The notes: generated from the sequence alone by a model not told the origin. A stretch of DNA of 64,000 bases from Neptunicoccus sediminis (GCF_001719615.1 NZ_MDVX01000001.1:744001-808000), one strand, 5' to 3'; positions 1 to 9,055 are shown, numbered from the stretch's first letter. Program-made: numbers and translations.

Positions 1-405
1 GGGTTCCTCTGCACCTTCGGGCAGGTTGGTCACACCATCTACGGCGGCTTTCACATCATCGGCGGCCCGCGCCATATCCCAACCCGGCTCAAACTCCAGC
101 GAAAGATTTGCCCTGCCTTGGGTGGCGGAACTTGAGGTGCTCTCGATCCCCTCAAGCGACAGAAGTGCGGGTTCCAAGACCGACACGATCGCGTTGTCCA
201 CATCCTCGGGGCCTGCGCCCTCCCACGTGACAGAAACAGAGATGCTGTCCACGATCACATCGGGAAAAAACTGCGAGCGGATTTGCGTGGTGGACCCAAG
301 TCCGATCACCAGCATCAGCACCAGCAGCAGGTTCGCTGCGGTGCGGTGACGGGTGAAATAGCTCAGCACACCGCCAGCCGCAGGGGGGAGTTGCCGCATC
401 GCCAT
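1..405 (-). CDS. RND-family efflux permease, N-terminal part (cut by window edge)
   Basis: The N-terminal 135 residues of an inner-membrane RND (AcrB/MdtB-type) permease; the rest lies outside the window. The ATG at 405 follows the stop of the adaptor gene by three bases. The translation has a hydrophobic segment at about residues 23-42 and then the typical RND porter-domain start (QFFPDV..D.I.V.V.WEGAGPEDVD). RND pumps use the proton gradient to export drugs, metals or lipophilic compounds together with a periplasmic adaptor, here the preceding gene. Substrate cannot be told from this fragment. Confidence 0.88.
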   Translation of the reverse strand, partial: MAMRQLPPAAGGVLSYFTRHRTAANLLLVLMLVIGLGSTTQIRSQFFPDVIVDSISVSVTWEGAGPEDVDNAIVSVLEPALLSLEGIESTSSSATQGRANLSLEFEPGWDMARAADDVKAAVDGVTNLPEGAEEP

Positions 406-408
406 GAT

Positions 409-1878
409 CTAGCCACCCATCCGTTCTGTGATCCGCTCCAGCATGGCTTTGGGCACACGGGGTTGGCGCAATGTTTCAAGCATCGCGGTCTTGCGGGCTT
501 CGGGAATGCGGGTGTTCTCGGTGATAAAAGCGATCAGTTTGGCGCGCTGTTCTTCGGTGATTGCAACGGTTTCTTCCGGTTTTGGCGCGGCAACAGGGGG
601 GGTGCCCTGACCACCCGGACTGCGCGGCTCTACCCGGATGCCAGCACCCAGTTGCGGCGCGCGGGTCAGGACAATGCGCTGCCCATCCAGACCATTCAGA
701 CGTACAATCAAATCATCGCCCTGTTTGCGCAGAATATCTACAAAGGCCTCTTCCAGACGGTTATCCCCGTTGACCAACAGAACAGCACCATTGGTGGTGG
801 CTGCTGTGGCGGGAATTTTTGCCACATCGCTCAGGGGCGGTTCGCGCAGCACAACGGTCACAAAATCACCCGGCTGGATGCCAAGGTTAGCCGCGTCGCG
901 CAGTCTGGCGAACAGCTCTCGTCCGGTGGTGCCTGCGGCCACCGCTGCCGACACACGATCGATGCGGCCTTTGATGGTTTCGCCGCTCGGGGCTGTGACA
1001 AGCACCTCTGCCTGATCCAGTCCTGTATCCTGAGAGATCAGGGCGCGGTATTCCTGCGCCGAAACCCGAAACGACACTTCCAGCGCCTCCGGGTCGATCA
1101 GACTGCCCAGTTGTTCGTTTGCATTGACCAAACGGCCGAGAACCGCGCTTACCCCGGTGAGAACGCCGTCAAAATCGGCGCGGACGGTGGTTTCTTTCAG
1201 AATGCGTTCGGCCTCGTCGCGGTTGATCTCGCGCCGCCCCAGCAAGGTCTGCGTGCGGGCGATCGTGGCTTGCGCATTGGCCAGTGACAGGCGTTTGGCC
1301 AGCAGGGACTGTTCCGCGGCTGAAACCGCCAGTTCTGCGGTTTCCATCGCGGTATCAGTGCCAAGCCCCCGTGTGCTGAGCGATGTCTGCCGCTCGAACG
1401 CTTTCTTGCGCAGGTCCAATTGGGATTGCGCGGCGGACAGCTCGTCTTCGGCCAATGTCAGGTTGCGGCGTGCATCCAGCAGGTCCGCCTGTGTTTCCAC
1501 CAGCTCGTTTTCCGCCAGCAGCAACTTGGAACGGGCATTTGCGGGATCGGTCTGGAACAGGATCTCCCCCTTGCTGACCCTGCCACCCTCGCGGAAGTTG
1601 TCCGAGAGTTGCACCAGCTCCCCGCTTGCCGCTGCGCGTAATTCCAGCGTGCGCCCGGAAATGACCTCTCCGAAGGTGCGGATTTCGGGCGTATGACTGC
1701 CAAGGGTCAGTTCCGCGACTTCGACCGTGAACACTCTTTCGCGGGCCTGCCGCCCTGCAAACCCGCCGCTGTTACGGTCTTTAAGCGCAGAAACAAGACT
1801 GCTCGCCGCCAGCGCCAGCAGCGCCACCGTCAGGGTCAGAAGAAACAAGCCCAGCAGGCTTCGGGTCACAAATCGCAT
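409..1878 (-). CDS. RND efflux periplasmic adaptor (HlyD/MFP family)
   Basis: Membrane-fusion protein of 489 residues that would bridge the RND permease encoded directly downstream to an outer-membrane channel. A single N-terminal membrane anchor covers about residues 8-30. A lipoyl/barrel-sandwich half follows (R..GELVQLSDNFREGG.V.KGE.LFQ.D), then a long alpha-helical hairpin rich in Leu, Ala and Glu (about 125-240), then the returning half (..T.VRADFDGVLTGV) and a beta-barrel. The C-terminal tail of about 70 residues is Pro/Glu-rich and longer than in standard adaptors. AAGGGA lies upstream of the ATG. Adaptor and permease are three bases apart, so certainly one operon. Confidence 0.88.
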   Translation of the reverse strand: MRFVTRSLLGLFLLTLTVALLALAASSLVSALKDRNSGGFAGRQARERVFTVEVAELTLGSHTPEIRTFGEVISGRTLELRAAASGELVQLSDNFREGGRVSKGEILFQTDPANARSKLLLAENELVETQADLLDARRNLTLAEDELSAAQSQLDLRKKAFERQTSLSTRGLGTDTAMETAELAVSAAEQSLLAKRLSLANAQATIARTQTLLGRREINRDEAERILKETTVRADFDGVLTGVSAVLGRLVNANEQLGSLIDPEALEVSFRVSAQEYRALISQDTGLDQAEVLVTAPSGETIKGRIDRVSAAVAAGTTGRELFARLRDAANLGIQPGDFVTVVLREPPLSDVAKIPATAATTNGAVLLVNGDNRLEEAFVDILRKQGDDLIVRLNGLDGQRIVLTRAPQLGAGIRVEPRSPGGQGTPPVAAPKPEETVAITEEQRAKLIAFITENTRIPEARKTAMLETLRQPRVPKAMLERITERMGG

Positions 1879-1971
1879 CCATATCCCTTAAACGAGAGGC
1901 CCGCAGGCGACAGAGAGTTTCGACTATTATACGCGAGGGTTTTCACATTCCGTCGCGCAAAACCAAAAAAA

Positions 1972-2421
1972 TCAGTCTGACGCATCACAAAGGGTAAAAT
2001 AATGGGCAATGATCTGACCGGCCGCCGGCATCAGGGGCAGGGTTTCGATCTGTGCAGGGGTTAAAAACGCGAAACCTGCACCTTCGCCAAGCCGGATGTC
2101 GCGCGGGTCGACAGGCATCTTCACTGTAAACGCATAAAGCCCTGTGCCACGGGCAGAGACCGCACGGCCCAGCGGGGTCAGTTGATCCTCTGACACCGTG
2201 AGTCCGGTTTCCTCGGCAAATTCGCGTATGGCCGCACGATGCAGCGTTTCCCCCGGTTCTACCTGCCCGCCAAAGATGCTCCACAAACCGGGACCGGCAG
2301 TGCGATCATTGATGTCGCGCAACTGCATCAACAGCCGGTCGTGCTGGTCAATCAGGATAATCCCCGCAGCGGTGTCAGTTGTTTCAGACCATTCGCCAAG
2401 CGTGGTGAACCCGTCCTTCAT
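1972..2421 (-). CDS. Nudix hydrolase
   Basis: Small hydrolase of 149 residues with a perfect Nudix box at residues 52-74 (G-x5-E-x7-REFAEETGL), which binds Mg2+ and cleaves nucleoside diphosphate-linked compounds. The N-terminal part (GIILIDQHDRLLMQLRD) resembles NUDIX proteins acting on NTPs or sugar nucleotides, but the substrate is not predictable. Its ATG overlaps the moaB stop by four bases (ATGA), implying translational coupling in a run of minus-strand genes that starts with the UDG-like gene. Confidence 0.85.
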   Translation of the reverse strand: MKDGFTTLGEWSETTDTAAGIILIDQHDRLLMQLRDINDRTAGPGLWSIFGGQVEPGETLHRAAIREFAEETGLTVSEDQLTPLGRAVSARGTGLYAFTVKMPVDPRDIRLGEGAGFAFLTPAQIETLPLMPAAGQIIAHYFTLCDASD

Positions 2422-2948
2422 TTTCGGCGCTGGTCTTCGGTCAGGCGGGGCATGATTTCCACGAAGTTACACGGCATGTGGCGATAGTCGAGCTGGTAAC
2501 GCAGAATGCCGTCCCAGCCGTCCTTGCACGCGCCCGGGGAGCCGGGCAGCGCAAACAGATAGGTGCCGTTCGCCACCCCGCCACAGGCGCGGGACTGGAT
2601 GGCGGAGGTGCCGATTTTATCAGCCGAGATCATAGTGAAATAGGTTGAAAACGCGTCGATTTCCTTTTCGTAGACATCGCGGTGCGCCTCTACCGTGACA
2701 TCGCGCCCTGTCAGTCCGGTTCCGCCGGTTGAAATCACAGCGTCTACCTCGGGATCGTCACACCATATGCGCAACTGATCGGCAATCATGGCACGCTCGT
2801 CCGGCAGGATCTTGCGGTCTGCAAGGATGTGGTTGTCCGCGATCAGGCGGTCCACAAGGGTCTGGCCGGATTTGTCGCCCTCTGTCGTGCGGGTGTCCGA
2901 CACGGTCAGAACGGCAATGCGGATCGGAATAAACTGGCGGTCGCTCAT
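2418..2948 (-). CDS. moaB: Molybdenum cofactor biosynthesis protein MoaB
   Basis: MoaB/MogA-type protein of 176 residues that binds or adenylylates molybdopterin. Visible family motifs are VLTVSDTR near the N-terminus, STGGTGLTGRDVT in the middle and ALPGSPGACKDGWD near the C-terminus. I chose the ATG at 2948 (MSDRQF) because it begins just before the conserved first strand; an upstream in-frame extension would run into the preceding gene. The 3' end overlaps the Nudix gene by ATGA. No other moa gene is nearby. Confidence 0.9.
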   Translation of the reverse strand: MSDRQFIPIRIAVLTVSDTRTTEGDKSGQTLVDRLIADNHILADRKILPDERAMIADQLRIWCDDPEVDAVISTGGTGLTGRDVTVEAHRDVYEKEIDAFSTYFTMISADKIGTSAIQSRACGGVANGTYLFALPGSPGACKDGWDGILRYQLDYRHMPCNFVEIMPRLTEDQRRK

Positions 2949-2973
2949 GGGGTGTCTCGTGTGTTGGGGCAGC

Positions 2974-3567
2974 TCAGATGTCAAACCAGTTGATGCTTGG
3001 CCCGAGGTTGTAAACTTCCGTATCACCGATTTTACCGGCGGTGCCCCAGCTTTCGTGAATGTGCCCGCAGAAAAAGAATTTCGGCTTCAGTCGTTCGATG
3101 GCTTCGCGCAGGGCGGCGGATCCCACATGCTGCCCCTGCGAGGTCCGGTCCCCCAGATTGATCGGGGGCGAGTGGCTGACGATAATATCTGCCTGATGAC
3201 AGTTTTCCAGCATCTCGGAGGCTTGGGCATCGGTCAAATCCACCGACCAGTCAGTGAAAGGCGACAGCGGGATGCCATAGCCGATACCGAAAATATCCAG
3301 CGTGCCGATGCTGTGGGACTGGCCGTGCAGTACCGTCATACGGGGCGGTGCCGCGGCACACAGCGCATCTGCGGTTTCATGGTTGCCCGGTACGGCAATG
3401 ATCGGGCAGGGGATCGGATCCAGCATAGCGACGGCCTGCTCCAGCCCCTTGTGAAAGTTGCAGAAATCCCCGGCAGCGATGACCAGATCCGCCGATGCAC
3501 TGGCCGCGACCAGTGCATCCGCGTGATCCTGATTGGCATGAAGATCGGAAAACGCGAGTATTCTCAT
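2974..3567 (-). CDS. Calcineurin-like metallophosphoesterase
   Basis: Protein of 198 residues with the binuclear metallophosphatase motifs in order: D-x-H (FSDLHANQ, residues 7-10), GD (AAGDF), GNHE, HSPP and GHIH. It is short and compact like YfcE-type or mammalian MPPED-like phosphodiesterases, acting on an unknown phosphoester in the cytoplasm. The start at 3567 (MRILAF) overlaps the UDG-like gene stop by ATGA; about 25 bases separate its stop from moaB. The set UDG-phosphoesterase-moaB-Nudix appears to be one operon. Confidence 0.85.
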   Translation of the reverse strand: MRILAFSDLHANQDHADALVAASASADLVIAAGDFCNFHKGLEQAVAMLDPIPCPIIAVPGNHETADALCAAAPPRMTVLHGQSHSIGTLDIFGIGYGIPLSPFTDWSVDLTDAQASEMLENCHQADIIVSHSPPINLGDRTSQGQHVGSAALREAIERLKPKFFFCGHIHESWGTAGKIGDTEVYNLGPSINWFDI

Positions 3568-4367
3568 GGGGTCAGCCTTGCCTTGATTGCCAAAAGATCC
3601 GCCCAGCAATCCCGCTTTTTCAGCGGATCACGGAACAGGGCGGCGGGGTGGAACATGGGCAGCACAGGCTTGCCGAACGCCTCGGCCCAAGTACCGCGCA
3701 GACGGGTGATGCCCGTTTTCCCAAGCAGGGCCTTACAGGGAATATTGCCCAGCGGCACGATAATATCAGGATCAACCAGCGCGATATGGCGCTCCAGAAA
3801 CGGTAGCATCATGGCGATTTCCTCGGCGTTCGGGTCGCGGTTTTGCGGCACGCGCCACGGCAGCAGGTTGGTCAGGTAAAGCGCATCAGACGGGTCCTCG
3901 CCTTTGCGCGACAGGCCGATGGCGGCAAACATCCGGTCCAGCAGCTTGCCCGATTCCCCGATGAAGGGCGCGCCTGAACGGTCCTCATCACGGCTCGGCG
4001 CTTCTCCAATGATCATCACCCGCGCGTTCGGGTGGCCTTCTGACAGCACCAGATTGCGCGCGCCTTTCTTGATCGCGCAATGTTCAAATACCGCCAGCGC
4101 ATCGCGCAGCTCTGCAAGGCTGTTACAGCGTCCCGCCATAATACGGGCAATATCCGCACCGGTTTCCTTAACCTGCGGGATAACCGGCATCACATCGACA
4201 GGTTTGATATTGCTGTTCGGTCCGGTTTTCGGCACCGCACCTTTGGCAGGTGTCATCACCTGTTCATAGCGGTTGACGGGCGTATCCTGAATCGCCTCGT
4301 CGGCGCCAAGATCAATCTGCCAGTCAAGGGCAGTCAGGTCGGCAAAATAGCTGGCAGAGTCGGTCAT
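3564..4367 (-). CDS. Uracil-DNA glycosylase superfamily protein lacking the usual Fe-S cysteines
   Basis: Protein of 267 residues with the family 4-type layout: [17 protein letters not shown] at 121-137 (water-activating motif I and substrate pocket), NRDP and the C-terminal [11 protein letters not shown] motif carrying the uracil-binding His. A roughly 75-residue N-terminal extension precedes the domain. Of the four cysteines that normally hold a 4Fe-4S cluster, only C97 remains; the others align with F94, W171 and M187. I recall a similar Fe-S-less glycosylase class from Bradyrhizobium, so this may be a functional variant that excises deaminated bases. The start at 4367 (MTDSAS) was chosen as the first ATG before recognisable homology. 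Confidence 0.8.
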   Translation of the reverse strand: MTDSASYFADLTALDWQIDLGADEAIQDTPVNRYEQVMTPAKGAVPKTGPNSNIKPVDVMPVIPQVKETGADIARIMAGRCNSLAELRDALAVFEHCAIKKGARNLVLSEGHPNARVMIIGEAPSRDEDRSGAPFIGESGKLLDRMFAAIGLSRKGEDPSDALYLTNLLPWRVPQNRDPNAEEIAMMLPFLERHIALVDPDIIVPLGNIPCKALLGKTGITRLRGTWAEAFGKPVLPMFHPAALFRDPLKKRDCWADLLAIKARLTP

Positions 4368-4480
4368 GGCGCGCCTTGTGTTCAGCGGGCAGGGTATCAA
4401 AGCCGGAGTGGAGTCGTAAATCCCTTGTTTCGCATTTGCCACCCGCCTATAACGCGACGAAGTCAGCAAAGAGGTCGGCC

Positions 4481-5437
4481 ATGACGTTCACCGCCCAGCA
4501 CCTTTTGGGGATAGAGCATCTTTCCCGCGACGACATCGTTTCCATTCTCGATCTTGCGGAACAATATGTCGAACTGAACCGGCAGCCCCACAAACATGTG
4601 GATACGCTGGCGGGGATGACGCAAATCAACATGTTCTTTGAAAACTCCACCCGCACGCAATCCAGCTTTGAAATCGCCGGAAAGCGGCTTGGGGCGGATG
4701 TGATGAATATGGCGATGGGGGCCAGTTCGATCAAAAAAGGCGAAACGCTGATTGATACGGCGCTGACCCTGAATGCGATGAACCCCGATCTGCTGGTGGT
4801 GCGCCATCCCCATTCCGGCGCGGTTGATCTGCTAAGCGAGAAGGTCAATTGCGCGGTTCTGAACGCGGGTGACGGACGGCACGAACACCCGACACAGGCC
4901 TTGCTGGATGCGCTGACGATCCGCCGCGCCAAGGGGCGTCTGCACCGGCTGAGCGTGGCGATTTGCGGTGATATTGCCCACAGCCGCGTGGCACGCAGCA
5001 ATATTTTCATGCTTAACAAAATGGAAAGCCGCATCCGCCTGATCGCCCCTGTGACCCTGTTGCCTGCCGGCATTGACCAATTCGGCGTCGAGGTGTTTGA
5101 CGACATGGCCGAAGGTCTGGAAGGTGTCGATGTGGTAATGATGCTGCGCCTGCAACGGGAGCGTATGGACGGCGCCTTCATTCCCTCCACCCGCGAATAT
5201 TATCACCGCTGGGGGCTGACCGCCGAAAAGCTGAGCCACGCGAAGGACGATGCCATTGTCATGCACCCCGGTCCGATGAACCGCGGCGTTGAAATCGACG
5301 GAGAGATCGCAGACGACCTGAACCGTTCCGTCATTCAGGAGCAGGTGGAAATGGGCGTCGCGGTGCGTATGGCCGCAATGGAACTGCTGGTGAAAGCCCG
5401 CCGTGACGCGAAACGGGATGTGGGGGTGATGGTGTGA
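4481..5437 (+). CDS. pyrB: Aspartate carbamoyltransferase catalytic subunit
   Basis: Catalyses carbamoyl phosphate + L-aspartate to N-carbamoyl-aspartate, the first committed step of pyrimidine synthesis. The 318-residue protein has the carbamoyl-phosphate loop FFENSTRT (STRT at 56-59), the HP.Q...D motif ([10 protein letters not shown]), and HPGPMNRG near the C-terminus. GAGGTC precedes the ATG; the longer in-frame extension runs into the divergent UDG gene's leader and was rejected. No pyrI follows; instead a pyrC-like gene lies downstream, as in class A ATCases that assemble with (pseudo)dihydroorotase. Confidence 0.95.
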   Translation: MTFTAQHLLGIEHLSRDDIVSILDLAEQYVELNRQPHKHVDTLAGMTQINMFFENSTRTQSSFEIAGKRLGADVMNMAMGASSIKKGETLIDTALTLNAMNPDLLVVRHPHSGAVDLLSEKVNCAVLNAGDGRHEHPTQALLDALTIRRAKGRLHRLSVAICGDIAHSRVARSNIFMLNKMESRIRLIAPVTLLPAGIDQFGVEVFDDMAEGLEGVDVVMMLRLQRERMDGAFIPSTREYYHRWGLTAEKLSHAKDDAIVMHPGPMNRGVEIDGEIADDLNRSVIQEQVEMGVAVRMAAMELLVKARRDAKRDVGVMV

Positions 5438-5458
5438 TGATCAGGTTAACACAGGCCA

Positions 5459-5490
5459 GCGCCCCACCTCGGGTGGGCGCGCTTTCGTTT
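5459..5490 (+). terminator. Hairpin between pyrB and pyrC-like gene
   Basis: Arms GCGCCCCACC (5459-5468) and GGTGGGCGC (5472-5480) pair with one bulged C, followed by GCTTTCGTTT. It could be a weak terminator or attenuator inside the pyrB-pyrC operon. A second GC-rich hairpin (CCTCCC-GTGG-GGGAGG) lies near 5552-5570, so this spacer of about 185 bases is structured. A frame of about 60 codons overlaps it but shows no family features. Confidence 0.4.
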
Positions 5491-5621
5491 GGGACTGCAT
5501 CTGCCGCAGGTTTCACCGCTCCGGCTGTACCTGCCGCAGCCGCACAACTGCGCCCTCCCGTGGGGGAGGTCAGGCGCGGGCCGTGCGATTGCACGCCCCC
5601 TTTCTGCGGTGAGGTGCTTTG

Positions 5622-6902
5622 ATGACCACGCTTCTGACAAACGCCCGTCTGATCGACCCTGAAACAGCCAGTGAATTTCGCGGCTCTGTTCTGATCGATG
5701 AGGGTCGGATCAGCGGGATCATTGCCGAGGGCGATACACTTTCGCAGGCTGACGAGATCATTGACTGCAACGGCAAATGTCTTGCCCCCGGTATCATTGA
5801 TATTGGCGTCAAGGTTTGCGAACCGGGGGAGCGGCACAAGGAAAGCTTCCGCACCGCCGGAGAGGCCGCTGCTGCGGGCGGGGTCACGACGATGATCGTG
5901 CGCTCTGATACGGAACCTGCCGTGGACAGCCCCGAAACGCTGCAATTCGCCCTGCGCCGTGCGCGGGATGTGTCCAAGGTCAACGTCCTGCCTATGGCGG
6001 CCCTGACCAAAGATCGCGCTGGCAAGGAAATGGCCGAGATCGGCTTTTTGCTGGATGCGGGGGCTGTTGCCTTTAGTGACGGCGATGCGGTCAACCGCAA
6101 CAACAAGATTTTCGGTCGGTGCCTGAGCTATGCGAAGGCGATGGGCGCTTTGGTGATCGGCCATGCGCAGGAACCTGTGATGTCGGACGGGGCCTGCGCC
6201 ACTTCCGGTCCGTTTGCCAGCAAGCTGGGCCTGCCCGCCGTGTCGCCTATGGCGGAGCGTATCCAGTTGGAACGGGACATGGCCTTGGTGGAAATGACCG
6301 GCGTGCGCTATCACGTGGACCAGCTATCAACCGCCGTTTCCCTGCCGGTGCTGGAGCGTGCCAAAGCCGCCGGTCTGCGGGTCACTGCGGGGGTGTCCAT
6401 CCACCATCTGACCCTGAACGAGCTGGACATTGACGGCTATCGCACCTTCTTCAAGCTCAAGCCGCCCTTGCGCCATGAAGACGACCGCATCGCTATGGCG
6501 CAGGCCGTTGCCAGCGGTCTGATCGACGTGATCTGTTCCCAGCACACGCCGCAGGACGAAGAAAGCAAACGCCTGCCCTTTGAAGAAGCCGCCAGCGGTG
6601 CGGTGGGGCTGGAAACCATCCTGCCGGCTGTAATCTCGCTGGTGCACGCGGGGCATCTGGATCTGCCGACCCTGTGGCGGGCGCTATCGCTCAACCCTGC
6701 AAAGGTTATGGGGCTGGAGAGCGGACGGCTGGCTGCGGGTGCGCCTGCGGATCTGGTGGTGTTCGATCCGGACAAACCCTTTGTGATGGACCGTTTCAAA
6801 ATGCTGTCCCGTTGCAAGAATACGCCTTATGATGAACGCCGGATGCAGGGGGCCGTTCTGCGGACCTTCGTGGGTGGCACCGAAGTCTATTGCCGCGATT
6901 GA
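5622..6902 (+). CDS. pyrC: Dihydroorotase-like protein without metal-binding residues (PyrC', probably non-catalytic)
   Basis: A 426-residue type I dihydroorotase homologue. In active enzymes the start of the barrel reads D-x-H-x-H-x-R-E-P-G; here it is DIGVKVCEPG at 60-69, so both zinc-binding His are G62 and K64, and the Arg is C66. The later S-D-H motif is SQH (about residue 300), removing the catalytic Asp. The fold and the tail (AADLVVFDPD, CKNTPYDE) are intact. Such proteins are known beside pyrB in alphaproteobacteria and Pseudomonas, where they support ATCase assembly; a real PyrC is then encoded elsewhere. GAGGTG precedes the ATG. Confidence 0.85.
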   Translation: MTTLLTNARLIDPETASEFRGSVLIDEGRISGIIAEGDTLSQADEIIDCNGKCLAPGIIDIGVKVCEPGERHKESFRTAGEAAAAGGVTTMIVRSDTEPAVDSPETLQFALRRARDVSKVNVLPMAALTKDRAGKEMAEIGFLLDAGAVAFSDGDAVNRNNKIFGRCLSYAKAMGALVIGHAQEPVMSDGACATSGPFASKLGLPAVSPMAERIQLERDMALVEMTGVRYHVDQLSTAVSLPVLERAKAAGLRVTAGVSIHHLTLNELDIDGYRTFFKLKPPLRHEDDRIAMAQAVASGLIDVICSQHTPQDEESKRLPFEEAASGAVGLETILPAVISLVHAGHLDLPTLWRALSLNPAKVMGLESGRLAAGAPADLVVFDPDKPFVMDRFKMLSRCKNTPYDERRMQGAVLRTFVGGTEVYCRD

Positions 6903-6935
6903 CCGGCCAGCGCTGCAAATCTGTAGGAGGCCCTG

Positions 6936-7541
6936 ATGCCCGAACTGACCTTTGATCTTGTGACGGTGCTGCTGGTGCTGGGCGGCTATCTGCTGGGGTC
7001 TGTGCCCTTTGGCATGGTGCTGGCGCGGGTTATGGGATTGGGCAATTTGCGCGACATCGGCTCCGGTAATATCGGCGCGACCAATGTTTTGCGCACAGGC
7101 AATAAAAAAGCCGCTTTCCTGACGCTGGTGTTTGACGCGGGCAAAGGGGCGGTCGCCGTGCTGATCGCCCGTGCCGTAGCGGGCGAGGGGGCGGCGCAAC
7201 TGGCCGGACTCGCCGCGTTTCTGGGGCATCTGTTTCCGGTCTGGCTGGGCTTTCGGGGCGGCAAGGGCGTGGCGACTTATCTAGGTCTGTTGCTGGCGCT
7301 GTCCTTTCCTGTGGGCCTTGCCGCCTGTGCAAGCTGGCTGGTTGCGGCGGCGCTGTTGCGGATCTCTTCGGCCAGTGCGCTGGCCAGTGCGCTTGTCACC
7401 CCGATCTGGGCGCTGGTGCTGGGCTACGGGCAGGGCATCGTTCTGATCGTGCTGCTCGGCCTGCTGATCTTTTGGGGGCATCGCGCCAATATCAGCCGGA
7501 TACTGGCCGGAACCGAGCCGAAGATCGGCAAGAAGTCCTGA
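6936..7541 (+). CDS. plsY: Acyl-phosphate glycerol-3-phosphate acyltransferase
   Basis: Integral membrane enzyme of 201 residues that transfers the acyl group of acyl-phosphate to glycerol-3-phosphate, starting phospholipid synthesis. Three family motifs are visible: GSGNIGATNVLRTG (about 48-61), FDAGKG (68-73) and HLFPVWLGFRGGKGVAT (about 98-114). Several hydrophobic helices alternate with them. A strong AGGAGG stands six bases before the ATG. It follows the pyrC-like gene by 33 bases, an arrangement I recognise from other Rhodobacterales. Confidence 0.95.
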   Translation: MPELTFDLVTVLLVLGGYLLGSVPFGMVLARVMGLGNLRDIGSGNIGATNVLRTGNKKAAFLTLVFDAGKGAVAVLIARAVAGEGAAQLAGLAAFLGHLFPVWLGFRGGKGVATYLGLLLALSFPVGLAACASWLVAAALLRISSASALASALVTPIWALVLGYGQGIVLIVLLGLLIFWGHRANISRILAGTEPKIGKKS

Positions 7542-7613
7542 CACCGAAAGCGCTTGCTGTGTCATGCAATATTCCTAAGGTTGAACCAATTATAGCCGAT
7601 AAGGGACAGTGCA

Positions 7614-7970
7614 ATGGATTTTACAACTGCGGTGAAAACCGTATTCAACAAATATGTGGATTGGAACGGACGCGCCCTGCGCTCTGAATTCTGGTGGTGG
7701 ACGTTATTCACCCTGATCGTGAGCATCATCACAACCATCATCGACAGCGTGCTGGGCATTGCGGCCCTGAACCCGCTATGGTCGCTTGCGACCCTGCTGC
7801 CAAGCATCTTTGTCGCGGTGCGCCGTCTGCATGATCACGGGCGCACAGGTTGGTGGCTGCTGCTGGCCCTGACCGGAATCGGGATGCTTGTTTTACTCTA
7901 CTGGTACATCAAGGAAGGCGACCGCGAAGTAAACGCCTATGGCCCGCCGCCAGTACCTCAGGCCGCCTGA
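7614..7970 (+). CDS. DUF805 family membrane protein
   Basis: Protein of 118 residues with the DUF805 hallmarks: F..Y.D..GRA.RSEFWWW near the N-terminus, VRRLHDHGRTGWW in the middle and a third helix (LLLALTGIGMLVLLYWY). About three membrane segments. Members of this family are small inner-membrane proteins of unknown function. It stands alone between plsY and the convergent DsbD-like gene; GGGACAG before the ATG is only a weak ribosome-binding site. Confidence 0.85.
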   Translation: MDFTTAVKTVFNKYVDWNGRALRSEFWWWTLFTLIVSIITTIIDSVLGIAALNPLWSLATLLPSIFVAVRRLHDHGRTGWWLLLALTGIGMLVLLYWYIKEGDREVNAYGPPPVPQAA

Positions 7971-7998
7971 TAGCGGCGTGTCAGCGCAGATTTAAGGT

Positions 7999-8805
7999 TC
8001 AGGGGCATCCGCGCGATTCGACCGCGCGGGGGCCACCCAAGAGTGTGACAGTGACGCCGTTGCGCTGCACCATCAAAGGCGTGCTGCCATAGGCGAACAG
8101 ATTGGCGCTGGCCGTCAGGGTATTGCCCTCGATCCGGCTGTCCTTTTGTTCGATCCACACATCTCTGCCGGGAAACTCTATCACCGGGAGGGTGCCTGCG
8201 GGCAGAGGCTTGTTGCCGCGCAGCGTCGTGCTGATGCGAAACCCGCCCTTGATCGGAGTGATGTCACAGGACACCGGCGCGATACCATGGGCGTCACCAC
8301 GGGCCGGTTGTTTGCGCAGGGCTGCCTTGATCGCTTTGGTGCTGCGGGCATCGCTGCCCGCCACGTCCATTGAGAACCGCGCCTTTACCGGAATGCAGAC
8401 ATCTTCGCAGACACCGAACAGGACTTCTCCTTTCAAGGAGACCGGAACGCCGGATTTCTGCGGCGTAATGCTGATGGGCAGGACGAGTTCATGCTCGTAG
8501 CCGATGATCTGTTCGCCGTCTTTCACAAAGACACGAGGCTCTGGCCAGTGAAAGGTGACTTCTCTGAGGTTTTTGGACCCGCCCCAGTCAAAGGCAGGCG
8601 GGATGCCGTTGCTGCCGGGCGCACGCCAGTAGGTTTTCCAGCCGGGGGCGAGCTTGATCCGCGCGGCAATCATATGGCCTGATGGTGTCTCATAACCCGG
8701 TAGAATATCCAGACGGGCCACCCCCTGAATCGTATACTCCTGCGCAAAAAGCGCGGCAGGCAGGCCCAGTGCAAGGCCAAGGGCAATAAGACATCTGCGT
8801 ATCAT
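7999..8805 (-). CDS. DsbD N-terminal-domain (thiol-disulfide) periplasmic protein
   Basis: Secreted protein of 268 residues with an N-terminal signal peptide (MIRRCLIALGLALGLPAALFA, likely cleavage after AQ). The family is the stand-alone DsbD-alpha-like domain: GWKTYWRAPGSNGIPP, then F.WP.P..... and FGVCEDVCIPV with two cysteines, the likely redox pair. Such proteins accept electrons from a membrane thiol transporter. I chose the start at 8805, since an upstream extension adds a polar stretch ahead of the signal peptide. It is divergent from yqgE across about 250 bases in which I see no gene. Confidence 0.8.
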   Translation of the reverse strand: MIRRCLIALGLALGLPAALFAQEYTIQGVARLDILPGYETPSGHMIAARIKLAPGWKTYWRAPGSNGIPPAFDWGGSKNLREVTFHWPEPRVFVKDGEQIIGYEHELVLPISITPQKSGVPVSLKGEVLFGVCEDVCIPVKARFSMDVAGSDARSTKAIKAALRKQPARGDAHGIAPVSCDITPIKGGFRISTTLRGNKPLPAGTLPVIEFPGRDVWIEQKDSRIEGNTLTASANLFAYGSTPLMVQRNGVTVTLLGGPRAVESRGCP

Positions 8806-9055
8806 GGGTGGGTGGGTATCCGTTCTTTTGTCCCAAGGATATGGCCGCAACGACCAAAGCGAAAGTCACAAATCAGAGAGAGCGTCGTGACAACCCTGCG
8901 GGTCAGGCTTGAATCTGGAAGGAAACGAACGCATCTTAAGGGGATAAAACAGCTTCGGATGCAGAGGGTTAGCTATGGGCCGACCTGCGCCGGAGCAGGG
9001 GGCGCGTTGTTTGGCGATGGCTGTGCCTCTGCGCAACACTGGAGATGTGGTCAAA

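Noticed and set aside
283-1287. Long plus-strand frame opposite the RND adaptor
   Set aside because: Shadow of the adaptor gene; His/Gly/Gln-rich composition typical of antisense translation in GC-rich DNA.
5437-5622. Frame of about 60 codons between pyrB and the pyrC-like gene
   Set aside because: It overlaps two hairpins, is Ala/Pro-rich without family features and has no ribosome-binding site; kept only as a note in the findings.
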